Positions 6,147 to 6,291 of a stretch of DNA of 6,291 nucleotides are shown piece after piece (position 1 is the first letter of the stretch; each line of letters begins with the position of its first letter). The DNA comes from Symbiobacteriaceae bacterium. GTDB lineage: Bacteria; Bacillota; JAAYKD01; WRDA01. The position numbers were made by a program, and so were the translations under genes. A model generated the notes under the pieces. That model was not told the DNA's origin. It searched no databases and worked only from the letters and a program-made list of their open reading frames with translations. Where the stretch lies: assembly GCA_009783675.1 (NCBI GenBank), contig WRDA01000088.1, positions 1 to 6,291 of the forward strand. Direction: 5' to 3'.

Positions 6147-6151
6147 TTTCA
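6147..6151 (-). other. Candidate EBS1 of the intron
   Basis: Within domain I the minus strand reads GTATGAAACC. Its TGAAA (6151-6147) is complementary to TTTCA, the last five bases before the proposed 5' splice site (6261-6257). The pairing is short, so this is a supported guess rather than proof. Confidence 0.45.
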
Positions 6152-6181
6152 TACTCCGTTTCCACCTGCCTGTGAGACCTC

Positions 6182-6213
6182 CCCGGGTTATTACTTGCTG
6201 GTAATAACCCGGG
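6182..6213 (-). repeat. Domain I hairpin of the intron
   Basis: A perfect 13-pair inverted repeat, CCCGGGTTATTAC with GTAATAACCCGGG, encloses a six-base loop (CAGCAA in the RNA). It sits near the 5' end of the intron, where class C introns have a stable domain I stem. It is not followed by a T run, so it is not a terminator. Confidence 0.75.
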
Positions 6214-6256
6214 TTATCGTCAGTTGAGCGATATAACCAGTTGCCATGGGATTCAC

Positions 6257-6291
6257 TGAAAAACCAGGCGGGATTACATTCTAACTGGTAA
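6257..6291 (-). terminator. Terminator-like 5' exon at the intron insertion site (partial)
   Basis: On the minus strand the exon ends GTAATCCCGCCTGGTTTTTCA. A GC-rich arm followed by five T's is the 3' half of a typical intrinsic terminator. The matching left arm would have to lie beyond the window edge; only a weak ACCAG/CTGGT pairing is visible inside. Class C introns prefer exactly this place, so the context supports the call. Confidence 0.5.

Larger units (their letters stand above)
4550..6256 (-). mobile_element. Complete group II intron, bacterial class C (IIC)
   Basis: Read on the minus strand the intron begins GTGAATCCC at 6256 and ends GAT at 4550, about 1.7 kb. Domain I contains a perfect 13-pair hairpin CCCGGGTTATTAC/GTAATAACCCGGG (6182-6194/6201-6213). 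The reverse transcriptase lies in domain IV. Domain V (4595-4624) and domain VI (4550-4591) close the element. The domain V triad CGC, the lack of an endonuclease domain in the protein and the insertion just after a CCTGGTTTTT stretch all fit class C introns, which home to the 3' side of terminator hairpins. A possible EBS1, TGAAA (6147-6151), pairs with the last five exon bases TTTCA (6257-6261). The 3' end is firm; the 5' end is well supported but not proven. Confidence 0.85.

Noticed and set aside
6182..6213. The strong hairpin near the right edge taken as an intrinsic terminator.
   Set aside because: It is inside domain I of the intron and no T run follows on either strand.
1..6291. CRISPR arrays, tRNA or rRNA genes.
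   Set aside because: No regularly spaced repeats, no cloverleaf-type sequence and no rRNA-like conserved segments were seen.

Overview
The window reads as an accessory stretch of a bacterial chromosome, most likely a Firmicute of the class Clostridia. The pointers are strong GGAGG-type ribosome binding sites, a class C group II intron, and a secreted protein with copper-amine-oxidase-N-type repeats, a domain common in that group. This assignment is inference; there is no rRNA or housekeeping marker. Most of the DNA is mobile or derived from mobile elements. The exceptions are a YgjP-type metallopeptidase gene and the broken secreted-protein gene beside it.

Layout from left to right. Positions 1-345 (minus) hold the start of an IS5-family transposase that runs off the left edge. 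Positions 346-621 are a gene-free, AT-rich stretch. An extended -10 promoter (622-630) and a structured leader (about 636-786) precede an intact IS110-family DEDD transposase at 802-2076 (plus). This leader is a candidate bridge RNA. Next comes the C-terminal scrap of an IS66-family transposase with its probable right end (2175-2457, plus). A perfect 12-bp palindrome (2463-2487) follows, then a truncated IS4/IS1634-type transposase (2497-3003, minus).

The right half is all on the minus strand. Read in the direction of transcription it starts with a terminator-like T-rich 5' exon (6257-6291). A complete group II intron of about 1.7 kb follows (6256 down to 4550) with its reverse transcriptase/maturase gene. 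Then comes a short leader with a strong RBS and a signal-peptide gene carrying two in-frame TGA codons (4500-3904). The last gene is a YgjP-type zinc metallopeptidase (3806-3132). Any transcript entering from upstream would have to splice out the intron to give a leader like the original one.

The items most worth a second look are the structured RNA leader of the IS110 element, the doubly TGA-interrupted secreted protein (decayed gene, or less likely recoding), and the intron, whose ends can be placed to about the nucleotide from domain V/VI, EBS1/IBS1 pairing and a palindrome that it splits.
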